Assembly: GCF_902497775.2 (NCBI RefSeq)
Contig: NZ_OZ024668.1
Coordinates: forward strand, 333,826-397,825
Direction: 5' to 3'
Source: Pseudomonas fluorescens
GTDB taxonomy: Bacteria > Pseudomonadota > Gammaproteobacteria > Pseudomonadales > Pseudomonadaceae
DNA length: 64,000 nt
The position numbers and the translations under genes are program-made. The notes beneath the pieces are model-generated. The model was given only the letters and a program-made list of their open reading frames with translations. It searched no databases and was not told the origin of the DNA. Position 1 is the first letter of the stretch, and each line of letters opens with the position of its first letter. Positions 35,098 through 43,693 of the stretch are shown here, piece after piece.

Positions 35098-37182
35098 TTA
35101 CCAGTGAAAGCCCGCGCCAACGCCAACGCCCATCTGTCCGCGGGTATCGGCGGAACCATTGGCTTTGAACACCCACTTGCCGTTGTCGGACAGTGTCGAC
35201 AGGCCTACGGCCATCGAGGCCTCGCCACCGGTCGTGGCCATGCCGCTAGCCAGCATGCTTCTGCCGGGCAGGTAGGCTTGGGGCATGCTGGCCATGGCCA
35301 TGGCACCGGCGGCGGCGCCCATTGCATCCTTGCGCAGGTTGTTGACGTCCGAACGGATCTGGTCGAACTGGCCTTGTGTGCCGCCCCTGATTGCCGAGTG
35401 CAGCTGATCCAGGTTGACCGCATCAGTGCCCTGGATGCCTGGCGCGACGTTGTGCACAGTGACAGGGCCGCTGTTTCTGCCGGACAAGGTGACGTCATTG
35501 GAGGGCACATCGGGGGTCGCTACGCCGTGCGCATCCGAGTACTGAACCGGTGCGCGGGTTTGCAGCGTGTCGATGGCTTCGCCGACATTGCTGGTGTTGT
35601 TGCCATACACGGTGTAGGTCGGGTTGCTGACCTTTCCGGTGTTCGAATCATAGCGCGAGCCTGCTCCCAGAGTGTTGGCGACGCTATTGCCCTGATTGTG
35701 GAGCTGCTGTCGGGTCTGGTGCAACTGGCCGCCATTGACCGCGTCTTTGCTGTCGCGCGCCACTACGCCATCCTGCACGTTGTGCAGGCTCACGGGTTGG
35801 CCGGGGGCGTTGCCGACCAGGGTCACGTCCTGGGTGGGGGTGATACCGTTGACCGAACCGGCGTTTGAGCTTCCACCCGCGCTGCCCGATCCGGGGGCAT
35901 AGGGGGTTGCCTGGGTAGGTGTTTGCGGGTTGCTGTACTGCACGGGGTTTTTATCGCGTAGGTCGGTGATCCGGGTGTCGAGGCTGGTCAGTGTGGTATT
36001 CACTGCCTTGAACGCGTCGCCGACATTGTTGTAGCTGGAGCCCTGGATGAGGTAGCTCGGTGCAGACATATTGCCGGTGAAGGGGTTGTACACGGCACCT
36101 GCGCCGAAGTAATTGGCGATGTCACCGCCGAGGCTGTTCAAACGACTGCCCACCAGGTTGACCGCCTGATGGGTAGCGAACAGCTGACTGCCGTTAATGG
36201 CATCGGTGCTGGTGCTGGTGACGCGTCCGGCCGCGACATTGCTGATCTGGCGCTCACCACCCAGGACGCCGACACTGACCACACTGGCGGGCGTGCTGCC
36301 GGCATAGATATAGGCGTTACCGTCGATCACCGCGCCGGTTGTTGGCTGTGCGGCGGCGCTCTGGCTGCCGGCACCTAGAGCCACATCATTGCGATTGATC
36401 GCGCTTGCACGGTTACCCAAGGCAATAGCGTCGGAGGCCGTGGCGCTGGCGTCGGTGCCGATGGCCACCGTGTCGTTGGCGCTGATCTTCGAGCCTGATG
36501 TTCTGCCGATGGCAATGTTGTTGTCGCCACTTACGTTGTTGCCGGCGGAGAATCCTGCGGCGAAGTTGGAGCTGCCGTTCACCTGTTTTCCGGCGTGTGC
36601 GCCTGTCGCGGTATTGCTGTCGCCGGTTACGTTCCAGCCGGAGAAAGCCCCGTTGGCGCTGTTGAAGCTGCCGTTGACCCGATTGCTTGCGTTGTTGCCG
36701 GCGCCGGAGTTGAAATTGCCGGTAATGTTCTGTCCGGCGTTTGCACCCAAGCCGCTATTCCCCGTTCCGTTGACGGCGCGACCGGCATTGATGCCGAATC
36801 CGGCGTTGCCACCGCCCTTGACGCCATTTCCGGAATCGTTACCGGCGTAGGTGTTGTTGTCACCTACCACGTTACTGCCCGCGTTGCGCCCAACAGCGCT
36901 GTTGAAAGAGCCTTCGACATTGACCCCTGCATTCGATCCGACAGTGGTGTTGTGCTTGCCGGTCACCTTGGCTCCGGCATTGAAACCGTAGGCCGAGTTT
37001 CCCGAGTTGCTGGTGATTTCGGGGTCTACGGCGCCGGCGCCATAGGTGTTGTCGGTGCCAAACCCTGAGACTGAGTCCGCTTGAGCCAGTGGCGAAAGTA
37101 CTGCCAGCAATGAAAGATAAAGGCTTGATCGCTGCAGGGAGTGTCGCTGTCGCAGGTGGCTGGGAGTCTGTACGTTGCTCAT
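35098..37182 (-). CDS. YadA-like trimeric autotransporter adhesin
   Basis: A 694-residue surface adhesin. After an extended signal peptide (LYLSLLAVLSPLAQA, cut near 35) comes a head of eleven 16-residue beta-roll repeats (62-237, pattern N-x-x-x-G-x-N-A-G-x-x-V-x-G-x-x). A Hep_Hag/neck region follows (TVAIGTDASATASDAIALGN, TDAINGSQLFATHQAVN). The stalk contains repeated neck motifs (DSKDAVNGGQLHQTRQQL, GTDAVNLDQLHSAIRGG). The C-terminal 80 residues form the YadA anchor, ending GMATTGGEASMAVGLSTLSD and MGVGVGAGFHW. AGGA about eight bases upstream supports the ATG at 37182. Compact for the family. A BamE-like lipoprotein gene follows. Confidence 0.93.
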   Translation of the reverse strand: MSNVQTPSHLRQRHSLQRSSLYLSLLAVLSPLAQADSVSGFGTDNTYGAGAVDPEITSNSGNSAYGFNAGAKVTGKHNTTVGSNAGVNVEGSFNSAVGRNAGSNVVGDNNTYAGNDSGNGVKGGGNAGFGINAGRAVNGTGNSGLGANAGQNITGNFNSGAGNNASNRVNGSFNSANGAFSGWNVTGDSNTATGAHAGKQVNGSSNFAAGFSAGNNVSGDNNIAIGRTSGSKISANDTVAIGTDASATASDAIALGNRASAINRNDVALGAGSQSAAAQPTTGAVIDGNAYIYAGSTPASVVSVGVLGGERQISNVAAGRVTSTSTDAINGSQLFATHQAVNLVGSRLNSLGGDIANYFGAGAVYNPFTGNMSAPSYLIQGSSYNNVGDAFKAVNTTLTSLDTRITDLRDKNPVQYSNPQTPTQATPYAPGSGSAGGSSNAGSVNGITPTQDVTLVGNAPGQPVSLHNVQDGVVARDSKDAVNGGQLHQTRQQLHNQGNSVANTLGAGSRYDSNTGKVSNPTYTVYGNNTSNVGEAIDTLQTRAPVQYSDAHGVATPDVPSNDVTLSGRNSGPVTVHNVAPGIQGTDAVNLDQLHSAIRGGTQGQFDQIRSDVNNLRKDAMGAAAGAMAMASMPQAYLPGRSMLASGMATTGGEASMAVGLSTLSDNGKWVFKANGSADTRGQMGVGVGAGFHW
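36472..36999 (-). repeat. Eleven in-frame 48-bp repeats coding the adhesin head
   Basis: Residues 62-237 of the adhesin are eleven tandem copies of a 16-residue unit, beginning NSAYGFNAGAKVTGKH, NTTVGSNAGVNVEGSF and NSAVGRNAGSNVVGDN. The copies differ in most non-structural positions, so they are old rather than a recent expansion and unlikely to vary in number by slippage. Confidence 0.85.
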
Positions 37183-37511
37183 GGTGCTGTCCTGGTTTTA
37201 GGGGCCGCTTAAGCAGGCCGCTGGAATTGTCCTGATGAATATGTGGTTTTTGTTAGGCACGAATTTCTCTGAATTCTTGTTAATTCCCCAATAACCAAAC
37301 AGCGAAGCTCCGCTGTTATTTCACCCCGTTCAGCACACGTTTTCGGCTTAGGAAGATGAAGGAGGCGAAGCTTACGGTGTGCAGACGTATTCACTAATTC
37401 GATTGTTTTGATCGAGATTATGAATAAATTCAATGGGCAGACGGCGGCCGGGCGTGCAGAGGCAGCACCAGGGAGCGGGCATCCGGGTGAGAGCTTGTCA
37501 GGCGGGAGGTA
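37183..37511. other. Intergenic region upstream of the adhesin gene
   Basis: These 329 bp are AT-richer than the flanks and should carry the adhesin promoter. The only structure I see is an inverted repeat AACAGCG (37298-37304) and CGCTGTT (37311-37317) without a T tract. No open frame with coding character is present. Confidence 0.4.
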
Positions 37512-38387
37512 TCAGCTTTTGAGCGCGGTTCGGTAGGCGCCCGGCGTTGCCCCCAGGGCCTGGCGGAAGCGGTTGCTGAAATGGCTGGCGCTGGCAAAGC
37601 CGCACAGCAGCGCTACTTCGCCCAGCGGCAGTTGGCCATGGCGCAGCAGTTGCCGCGCTTTGGCCAGGCGCCGGGCCAGCAGGTACTGGTGCGGCGGCAG
37701 GCCGAAGCTTTCGCGAAACATCCGTGCGAAGTGGTACTCGGAGAGGTTGCACAGCGCTGCCAGCTCGCCAAGGCTCAGGGGCTGGTCCAGATGGCTTTCG
37801 ACATACTCGCTCAGTTGCCGGCGCTGGTGCGCGGCCAGCCCGCCCTTAAGGCGCAGGCCCTGGCGCAGGCCAACCTGGCTGAGCAGGGCGTGGTCGAGAA
37901 TCTCGTGGGCCAGGCTGCTGGTCAGCAGGCGCTCGGCGGGCTCGTCCCAGTCCAGGGCGATCAGCTGACGAAAGCGTCGGGCCTGCTCGGGATCGTCGAG
38001 AAAGGTCGCTTCCTGCAGTTGCAGTTCACGCGGTTCGCGGTCGAGCAGGCTGACGCAGCCGAGGGCGAACTGTTCCTCGCTGATGTACAGGTGCGCCAGG
38101 CGGATCGAGCCGTTGACCACCCAGTGCGAGGCGGAACCGGCGGGCATGATGCACAGCTTGTCGGGCGAGCCGGTGTGGCCGGGCCGGTCGCGGCGGAAGG
38201 TGCCCGTGCCGTCGGCGATGTAGCAGGACAGGGTGTGATGGCTGGGCGCTTCGTAGTCGCGGGCGTCGTGGCGGTTGTTCCACAGGGCTGCAGCCAGGCC
38301 GTCACCCAGGTGCGCGCTGTGTTCCAGGCGGGCATGGGGTGAGTCGTGCATGGCTTTGAAGACTTGCAGCTGGTCCAACGGCGTCAT
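37512..38387 (-). CDS. AraC-family transcriptional regulator
   Basis: A 291-residue regulator with an N-terminal cupin-like sensing domain (HHTLSCYIADGTGTFRRD, and KLCIMPAGSASHWVVNGSI) and a C-terminal double helix-turn-helix (LSLGELAALCNLSEYHFARM, GEVALLCGFASASHFSNRFR, then GATPGAYR). The ATG at 38387 follows AGGTAGGAACC; the frame extends upstream to 38459 without support. It is divergent from an EamA-type exporter 137 bp away and probably regulates it. Confidence 0.92.
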   Translation of the reverse strand: MTPLDQLQVFKAMHDSPHARLEHSAHLGDGLAAALWNNRHDARDYEAPSHHTLSCYIADGTGTFRRDRPGHTGSPDKLCIMPAGSASHWVVNGSIRLAHLYISEEQFALGCVSLLDREPRELQLQEATFLDDPEQARRFRQLIALDWDEPAERLLTSSLAHEILDHALLSQVGLRQGLRLKGGLAAHQRRQLSEYVESHLDQPLSLGELAALCNLSEYHFARMFRESFGLPPHQYLLARRLAKARQLLRHGQLPLGEVALLCGFASASHFSNRFRQALGATPGAYRTALKS

Positions 38388-38524
38388 GGTTCCTACCTCT
38401 GTTGGCCATCCTACTCCGCCAGGTGCGGGCTGACAGCTGCTGGCCGCGCAAAAGCGCAAGAATGTGCAAGTGCCGTTGCCGGGGGCGGCTGCACACTGGT
38501 GGCCTGGAATTGAGGAGTGCCGCC

Positions 38525-39427
38525 ATGAACCTGTCGTTATACCTGCTCACTGTGCTGATCTGGGGCACCACCTGGATTGCCCTGAAGCTGCAACTGGGGG
38601 TGGTCGCCATTGCGGTGTCGATCGTCTACCGCTTTGCCCTGGCCGCGCTGGTGCTGTTTGCCATCCTGTTGCTCAGCCGTCGCCTGCAACCGATGAACCG
38701 CCGCGGCCACCTGATTTGCCTGGCCCAGGGGTTGTGCCTGTTCTGCGTCAACTTCATGTGTTTTCTGACCGCCAGCCAGTGGATCCCCAGCGGCCTGATC
38801 GCCGTGGTGTTCTCTACCGCGACCTTGTGGAACGCGCTGAATGCGCGGGTGTTCTTTGGCCAGAAGGTGGCCGCCAATGTACTGGCCGGTGGCGCCCTCG
38901 GCCTGGCCGGGCTGGGGCTGTTGTTCTGGCCCGAGTTGTCCGGGCATGCCGCCAGCCGCGAAACCATTGTCGGCCTGGGCCTGGCGCTGCTGGGAACCCT
39001 GTGTTTTTCGGCCGGCAACATGCTCTCCAGCCTGCAGCAGAAGGCCGGCCTGCGGCCGCTGACCACGAATGCCTGGGGCATGCTCTATGGCGCGAGCATA
39101 CTTGGCCTGTATTGCCTGGTCAGCGGTATTCCGTTCGCCATGGAATGGAACACCCGCTACATCGGCTCGCTGTTGTACCTGGTGATCCCGGGCTCGGTGA
39201 TCGGCTTTACCGCCTACCTGACCCTGGTCGGGCGCATGGGCCCGGAGCGGGCCGCGTACTGCACGGTGTTGTTCCCGCTGGTGGCGCTGAACGTCTCGGC
39301 GTTCTACGAAGGCTATCAGTGGACGGCGCCAGCGTTGGCGGGCCTGGTGCTGGTGATGCTGGGCAATGTGCTGGTGTTTCGCAAACCCCGGCCCAAGGTG
39401 GTCGAACCGGTGGTGGCCTTGAGGTAG
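38525..39427 (+). CDS. EamA/DMT-superfamily exporter
   Basis: A 300-residue inner membrane protein with ten predicted helices in two EamA repeats, starting LYLLTVLIWGTTWIALKLQL and containing the typical AALVLFAILLLSRR and PEVAAN-like turns. Members export metabolites such as amino acids; the substrate is unknown. The ATG at 38525 begins the first helix (the frame is open to 38402). It is paired with the divergent AraC regulator. A REP pair follows the stop immediately. Confidence 0.9.
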   Translation: MNLSLYLLTVLIWGTTWIALKLQLGVVAIAVSIVYRFALAALVLFAILLLSRRLQPMNRRGHLICLAQGLCLFCVNFMCFLTASQWIPSGLIAVVFSTATLWNALNARVFFGQKVAANVLAGGALGLAGLGLLFWPELSGHAASRETIVGLGLALLGTLCFSAGNMLSSLQQKAGLRPLTTNAWGMLYGASILGLYCLVSGIPFAMEWNTRYIGSLLYLVIPGSVIGFTAYLTLVGRMGPERAAYCTVLFPLVALNVSAFYEGYQWTAPALAGLVLVMLGNVLVFRKPRPKVVEPVVALR

Positions 39428-39502
39428 CCATCGCGGGTCAAGCCCGCTCCCACAGGTTCAGCGCAATACCAGTGGCAGCGGGCTTGACCCTTGATGAGGC
39501 CT
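39428..39502. repeat. Inverted pair of REP elements
   Basis: One copy at 39428-39455 (ATCGCGGGTCAAGCCCGCTC) and an inverse at 39474-39502 (GCAGCGGGCTTGACCC), directly behind the exporter stop. The pair can fold into a long hairpin and may end or protect the transcript. Confidence 0.8.
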
Positions 39503-39593
39503 GTACGGCGGTACCTGATAAAAATGCCAGGTTTCAAAGGCGCTCCAAAGGCGTAACTTGCAGAACACATGCGCAGCGTTCGGGGCAAAGGTC

Positions 39594-39974
39594 ATGGAAG
39601 TGATGATTGGCAAGTCCGATAAACCGGTGGTCGCGCCGCCCATTCCCAAAGACGCAGTCTGGACCATCAGCCTTTCCCTGGTGGGGGAGGAGGGGCTGAC
39701 GCTCAGTGGTTACTCCTTGCCGGGCCTACAGGGCTCTCTGGGGGCAACCTTGCTGCTTGGCTGGATTGGCTTTCCACCGACAGGGGCGCCGGAATCCTAT
39801 GGGGACTCTCACCAGATCGAACGCTGGGAAGACTATCGCGGGCATGACTTCGTACTGCCCAGGCGCTATCTGCAAAGCGCGCTGGGCGGTACCGGTGTGC
39901 TGTTTTTCGATCTGACGGTGCTCAACCTGCCGTCGCAGATCTCACCCCTGGTAACGGTAAAGGTTGTTGACTAG
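39594..39974 (+). CDS. Conserved-looking small protein of unknown function
   Basis: A 126-residue protein from ATG 39594, with AAAGG just upstream; TTG 39558 and ATG 39603 are alternatives. It has no signal peptide or membrane helix. The sequence is rich in beta-forming residues (AVWTISLSLVGEEGLTLSGY, GVLFFDLTVLNLP) with a Pro-rich start (KPVVAPPIPK), suggesting a small beta-sandwich. Codon use resembles its neighbours. It stands alone between a REP pair and the convergent dehydrogenase gene, whose stop is 13 bp away. I do not recognise the family. Confidence 0.6.
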   Translation: MEVMIGKSDKPVVAPPIPKDAVWTISLSLVGEEGLTLSGYSLPGLQGSLGATLLLGWIGFPPTGAPESYGDSHQIERWEDYRGHDFVLPRRYLQSALGGTGVLFFDLTVLNLPSQISPLVTVKVVD

Positions 39975-39987
39975 CGGTACGTAACGC

Positions 39988-40959
39988 CTACTTCCACACC
40001 TGCGGATTGACCAGATCCCGCGGCCGTTCACCGAGCAAGGCACTGCGCAGGTTATCAATGGCGCGGTTGGCCATGGCTTCGCGGGTTTCGGCGGTAGCGG
40101 AACCGACGTGCGGCAAGGTCAGGGCGTTTTTCAGCTGGAACAGCGGCGACTGCGCCAGTGGCTCTTTCTCGTACACATCCAGCCCGGCGCCGCGAATGGT
40201 GCCGGCCTGCAATGCCTCCACCAGCGCCGCTTCATCGACCACCGGCCCACGGGAGACGTTGATCAGAAACGCACTGGGCTTCATCAACTGCAATTCACGG
40301 GTGCTGATCAAGTGCTTGGTCTGCGCCCCCAATGGCACCACCAGGCAGACGAAATCAGCTTGCGCCAACAGCTCGTCGAGGCTGCGGTACTGCGCGCCGA
40401 GTTCCTGTTCCAGCGCCGGCTTGCGGTTGTTGCCGCTGTAGATGACCTGCATGTTGAAGCCAAAGCGCCCACGTCGGGCGATGGCCGCGCCGATATTGCC
40501 CAGGCCAACGATGCCCAGGGTCTTGCCATGCACATCGCTGCCGAACTGCGCAGGGCCGACGGTGGCTTGCCATTGCCCGGCCTTGGTCCAGGCATCCAGT
40601 TCCGCTACCCGCCGCGCCGCACCCATGAGCAGGGCAAAGCCGAGGTCGGCGGTGCTTTCGGTGAGCACGTCGGGGGTGTTGGTCAGGGCGATGCCGCGCT
40701 GGTTGAAGTAGGCCAGGTCATAGTTGTCGTAGCCCACCGAGACGCTGGCGACCACTTGCAGCTTGGCGGCGTTTTCCAGCTGCGCCTGGCCAAGCTTGCG
40801 GCCGACGCCGATCAGGCCATGAGCCTGGGGCAAGGCTTCGTTGAACTGGGCGCTGATGTCGCCGAGCTTGGGGTTCGGCACGATCACGTTGAAGTCTTGC
40901 TGCAGGCGTTCGACCATCGCCGGGGTGATGCGGCTGAAGGCAAGGACGGTCTTTTTCAT
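39988..40959 (-). CDS. D-isomer-specific 2-hydroxyacid dehydrogenase (glyoxylate/2-ketogluconate reductase type)
   Basis: A 323-residue cytoplasmic NAD(P)H-dependent reductase. The Rossmann motif is GIVGLGNIGAAIARRG. The catalytic Arg lies in LINVSRGPVVDE, the Glu in DVYEKEP and the His in LPHVGSAT. Sequence character is that of the GhrB/TkrA group (MKKTVLAFSRITPAM and VSVGYDNYDLAYFNQRGIAL), which reduces glyoxylate, hydroxypyruvate or 2-ketogluconate. It stands alone, and substrate cannot be fixed by context. Confidence 0.9.
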   Translation of the reverse strand: MKKTVLAFSRITPAMVERLQQDFNVIVPNPKLGDISAQFNEALPQAHGLIGVGRKLGQAQLENAAKLQVVASVSVGYDNYDLAYFNQRGIALTNTPDVLTESTADLGFALLMGAARRVAELDAWTKAGQWQATVGPAQFGSDVHGKTLGIVGLGNIGAAIARRGRFGFNMQVIYSGNNRKPALEQELGAQYRSLDELLAQADFVCLVVPLGAQTKHLISTRELQLMKPSAFLINVSRGPVVDEAALVEALQAGTIRGAGLDVYEKEPLAQSPLFQLKNALTLPHVGSATAETREAMANRAIDNLRSALLGERPRDLVNPQVWK

Positions 40960-41032
40960 CGGCGAAATCTCTGCGGGCGGTGGAGAATGGGTAGCACGCT
41001 ATCATTCCCCACCGCCGCTGTGCAGCAAGATT

Positions 41033-41980
41033 TCAGGTGGCGATGCGCAGTTCGTGGGTTTTCAGGTCGGCTTCGTGGGCGGCGAGAATCTCTGGCAGCG
41101 AGTTGCGCAGGTATTCGACCCAGGTCTTGATCTTGGCATCCAGGTACTGGCGCGACGGGTAGATCGCGTACAGGTTCAGCTCCTGCAAGCGGTACTCGGG
41201 CATCACCCGCACCAGCGAGCCATCACGCAGGCCCTCTATGGCCGAGTAGATCGGCAGCACGCCAACACCCATGCCGCTGCGAATCGCGGTTTTCATCGCA
41301 TCGGCCGAGTTCACCTGGAACGGCGCCTGGGTAATGTTGACCACTTCCTGGCCTTCGGGGCCGTCGAACAGCCATTTTTCCAGGGGGATCACCGGGCTGA
41401 CCATGCGCAGGCAGGCATGGTTGAGCAGGTCGCTGGGTTTGTGGGCGATACCGTGGCGCTTCACGTACTGGGGGGATGCGCAGACAATGCTGTAGGTGAT
41501 GCCCAGGCGCTGGGAAACGAAGCCCGAGTCCGGCAGCTCGCTGGCCAGCACGATCGACACGTCGTAGCCCTCGTCGAGCAGGTCCGGCACGCGGTTGGCC
41601 ATGGTCAGGTCGAAGGTCACGTCCGGGTGGGTTTCGCGGTAGCGGGCAATGGCATCGATGACGAAGTGCTGGCCGACCCCGGTCATCGAATGCACCTTGA
41701 GCTGCCCGGCCGGGCGCGCATGGGCGTCGCTGGCCTCGGCTTCGGCTTCTTCGACGTAGGTGAGGATCTGTTCGCAGCGCATCAGGTAACGCTTGCCGGC
41801 TTCGGTCAGGGCGATGCGCCGGGTGGTGCGGTTGAGCAGGCGGGTTTGCAGATGGGCTTCAAGATTGGAGACCGCCCGCGATACGTTGGCGGTGGTCGTA
41901 TCCAGTTGCACGGCTGCGGCAGTGAAGCTGCCGACTTGCGCAACGCAACTAAAAGCACGCATGTTTTGCAGGGTGTCCAT
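41033..41980 (-). CDS. LysR-family regulator of the aromatic-acid efflux operon
   Basis: A 315-residue regulator with an N-terminal winged helix-turn-helix (MRAFSCVAQVGSFTAAAVQL, TTANVSRAVSNLEAHLQTRL, NRTTRRIALTEAG) and a LysR substrate-binding domain. It resembles the CrgA/AaeR-like group. It is divergent from the outer-membrane-factor/FUSC/MFP operon with 186 bp between starts, so it is the probable aromatic-acid sensor for that pump. Confidence 0.9.
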   Translation of the reverse strand: MDTLQNMRAFSCVAQVGSFTAAAVQLDTTTANVSRAVSNLEAHLQTRLLNRTTRRIALTEAGKRYLMRCEQILTYVEEAEAEASDAHARPAGQLKVHSMTGVGQHFVIDAIARYRETHPDVTFDLTMANRVPDLLDEGYDVSIVLASELPDSGFVSQRLGITYSIVCASPQYVKRHGIAHKPSDLLNHACLRMVSPVIPLEKWLFDGPEGQEVVNITQAPFQVNSADAMKTAIRSGMGVGVLPIYSAIEGLRDGSLVRVMPEYRLQELNLYAIYPSRQYLDAKIKTWVEYLRNSLPEILAAHEADLKTHELRIAT

Positions 41981-42166
41981 GGGTCGCTCTCAAAGTAGAC
42001 GACAAATTGTGACATGAAGTAACCGGGGCGGTCTTCAGACTAAAGCCGGATTATCGCTGTTTTCGTAACAAAGATTCGCAGTAATGCACGCTTATCGCCA
42101 GTGCGGCGGCCCCCTAGAATTGCGTCTCCAAGCGTCATCCACCTTCTACGTCAGGAATTCGCAGCT

Positions 42167-43693
42167 GTGCCGCGTCGCATCATCAGAGCGCTCAATGCGC
42201 TCAGTGCCTGTGCCTTTAGCTTGACCTTGAGCGGCTGTATCGGAACTTGGGGCATTGCCCCGCAAAGCAAGACGCTGCAAGCCAATACCCTGACCACCGA
42301 TGCGGCGATCCGTGAAGCCGCTCTCGACGCCCATTGGCCCGACCAGCAATGGTGGCGGGCCTACGGCGACCCGCAACTCGATCGCTGGATCGCCCTGGCC
42401 GTGCAAGACAGCCCGAGCATGGCCATGGCCGCTGCCCGTGTGCGCGAAGCCAAGGCCATGGCCGGGGTGGTCGAGTCGGCCGAAAAACTGCAGGTCAACG
42501 GCCAGTCGACGCTCAAGCGCCACAACTGGCCGGAAGACCAGTTCTATGGCCCCGGCGCACTGTCCGGTTCCAACACCTGGGACAACAATGCCGCGCTCGG
42601 TTTCAGCTACGCCCTGGACCTCTGGGGCCGCGAGCGCAATGCCAGCGAGCAGGCCGTGGACATGGCCCACATGAGCGTGGCCCAGGCCCGCCAGGCCCAG
42701 CTCGAGCTGCAGAACAACATGGTCAAGGTCTATATCCAGCTGTCGCTGCACTTTGCCCAGCGCGATATCGTCAAGGCCGAGCTTGAGCAGCAGGAGCAGA
42801 TCCTGGCCCTGGCCGAACGGCGCCTGGCCGGCGGCATTGGCACTCATTTCGAGGTCAGCCAGGCGCAGACGCCGCTGCCGGAAACCCACCGCCAGCTTGA
42901 CGCCCTGAACGAAGAAATCGCCCTGGCCCGCAATCAACTGGCAGCCCTGGCTGGCAAAGGGCCGGGCGCGGGTGCGCAACTGCAGCGTCCGCAGCTGGCG
43001 CTGGGCACCGCGCTGAAACTGCCCTCGGCTTTGCCCGCCGAACTGGTCGGCCAGCGCCCGGACGTGGTTGCCAGCCGCTGGCAGGTGGCCGCCCAGGCTC
43101 GCGGAATCGATGTCGCCCATGCCGGCTTCTTCCCCAACGTCGACCTGGTCGGTGGCCTGGGTTTCATGGCCACCGGCGGCGGGCCGCTGGAGTTTCTCAC
43201 CGGGCGCAAGTTCAACTACAACGTCGGCCCTGCGATCAGCCTGCCGGTGTTCGATGGCGGTCGCCTGCGCTCGCAGCTGGGGGTTGCCTCGGCCGGTTAT
43301 GACATCGCCGTGGCGCGCTACAACCAGACCGTGGTCGAGGCACTCAAGGGGATCTCGGATCAGTTGATCCGCCGTGAGTCGATGAACGAGCAGCAGCACT
43401 TTGCTGGCGAATCGGTGGCCTCGGCACAGAAGACTTACGACATCGCCATGATTGCCTTCCAGCGTGGCCTGACCGATTACCTCAATGTGCTCAACGCGCA
43501 GACCCAGTTGTTCCGCCAGCAGCAGATTCAGCAGCAGGTCCAGGCCGCACGCCTGAGTGCCCATGCTGAACTGGTTACGGCATTGGGTGGTGGCCTGGGT
43601 GCGGGCAACGACGTGCCGGGTGAAGACCGGCAACAGGCGCCGAAAACCCCGGCGACCCTGGCGATTTTCGACAAGCCGGTTCACCCCGAATGA
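42167..43693 (+). CDS. Outer membrane efflux lipoprotein (NodT/OprM family)
   Basis: A 508-residue TolC-like channel with a lipobox (SLTLSGC) and the family features DQQWWRAYGDPQLDRWIALA and WDNNAALGFSYALDLWGRER, GQRPDVVASRWQVAAQARG, and two long helical halves. The GTG at 42167 is preferred because it directly precedes the signal sequence (VPRRIIRALNALSACAF) with AGGA upstream. It forms the outer membrane exit of the efflux system coded next; its stop overlaps the FUSC start by 4 nt. Confidence 0.9.
   Translation: MPRRIIRALNALSACAFSLTLSGCIGTWGIAPQSKTLQANTLTTDAAIREAALDAHWPDQQWWRAYGDPQLDRWIALAVQDSPSMAMAAARVREAKAMAGVVESAEKLQVNGQSTLKRHNWPEDQFYGPGALSGSNTWDNNAALGFSYALDLWGRERNASEQAVDMAHMSVAQARQAQLELQNNMVKVYIQLSLHFAQRDIVKAELEQQEQILALAERRLAGGIGTHFEVSQAQTPLPETHRQLDALNEEIALARNQLAALAGKGPGAGAQLQRPQLALGTALKLPSALPAELVGQRPDVVASRWQVAAQARGIDVAHAGFFPNVDLVGGLGFMATGGGPLEFLTGRKFNYNVGPAISLPVFDGGRLRSQLGVASAGYDIAVARYNQTVVEALKGISDQLIRRESMNEQQHFAGESVASAQKTYDIAMIAFQRGLTDYLNVLNAQTQLFRQQQIQQQVQAARLSAHAELVTALGGGLGAGNDVPGEDRQQAPKTPATLAIFDKPVHPE

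Noticed and set aside
36472..36999. Regular 48-bp repeats that could look like a CRISPR array
   Set aside because: The repeats are contiguous, in frame, and code the adhesin head; there are no unique spacers.
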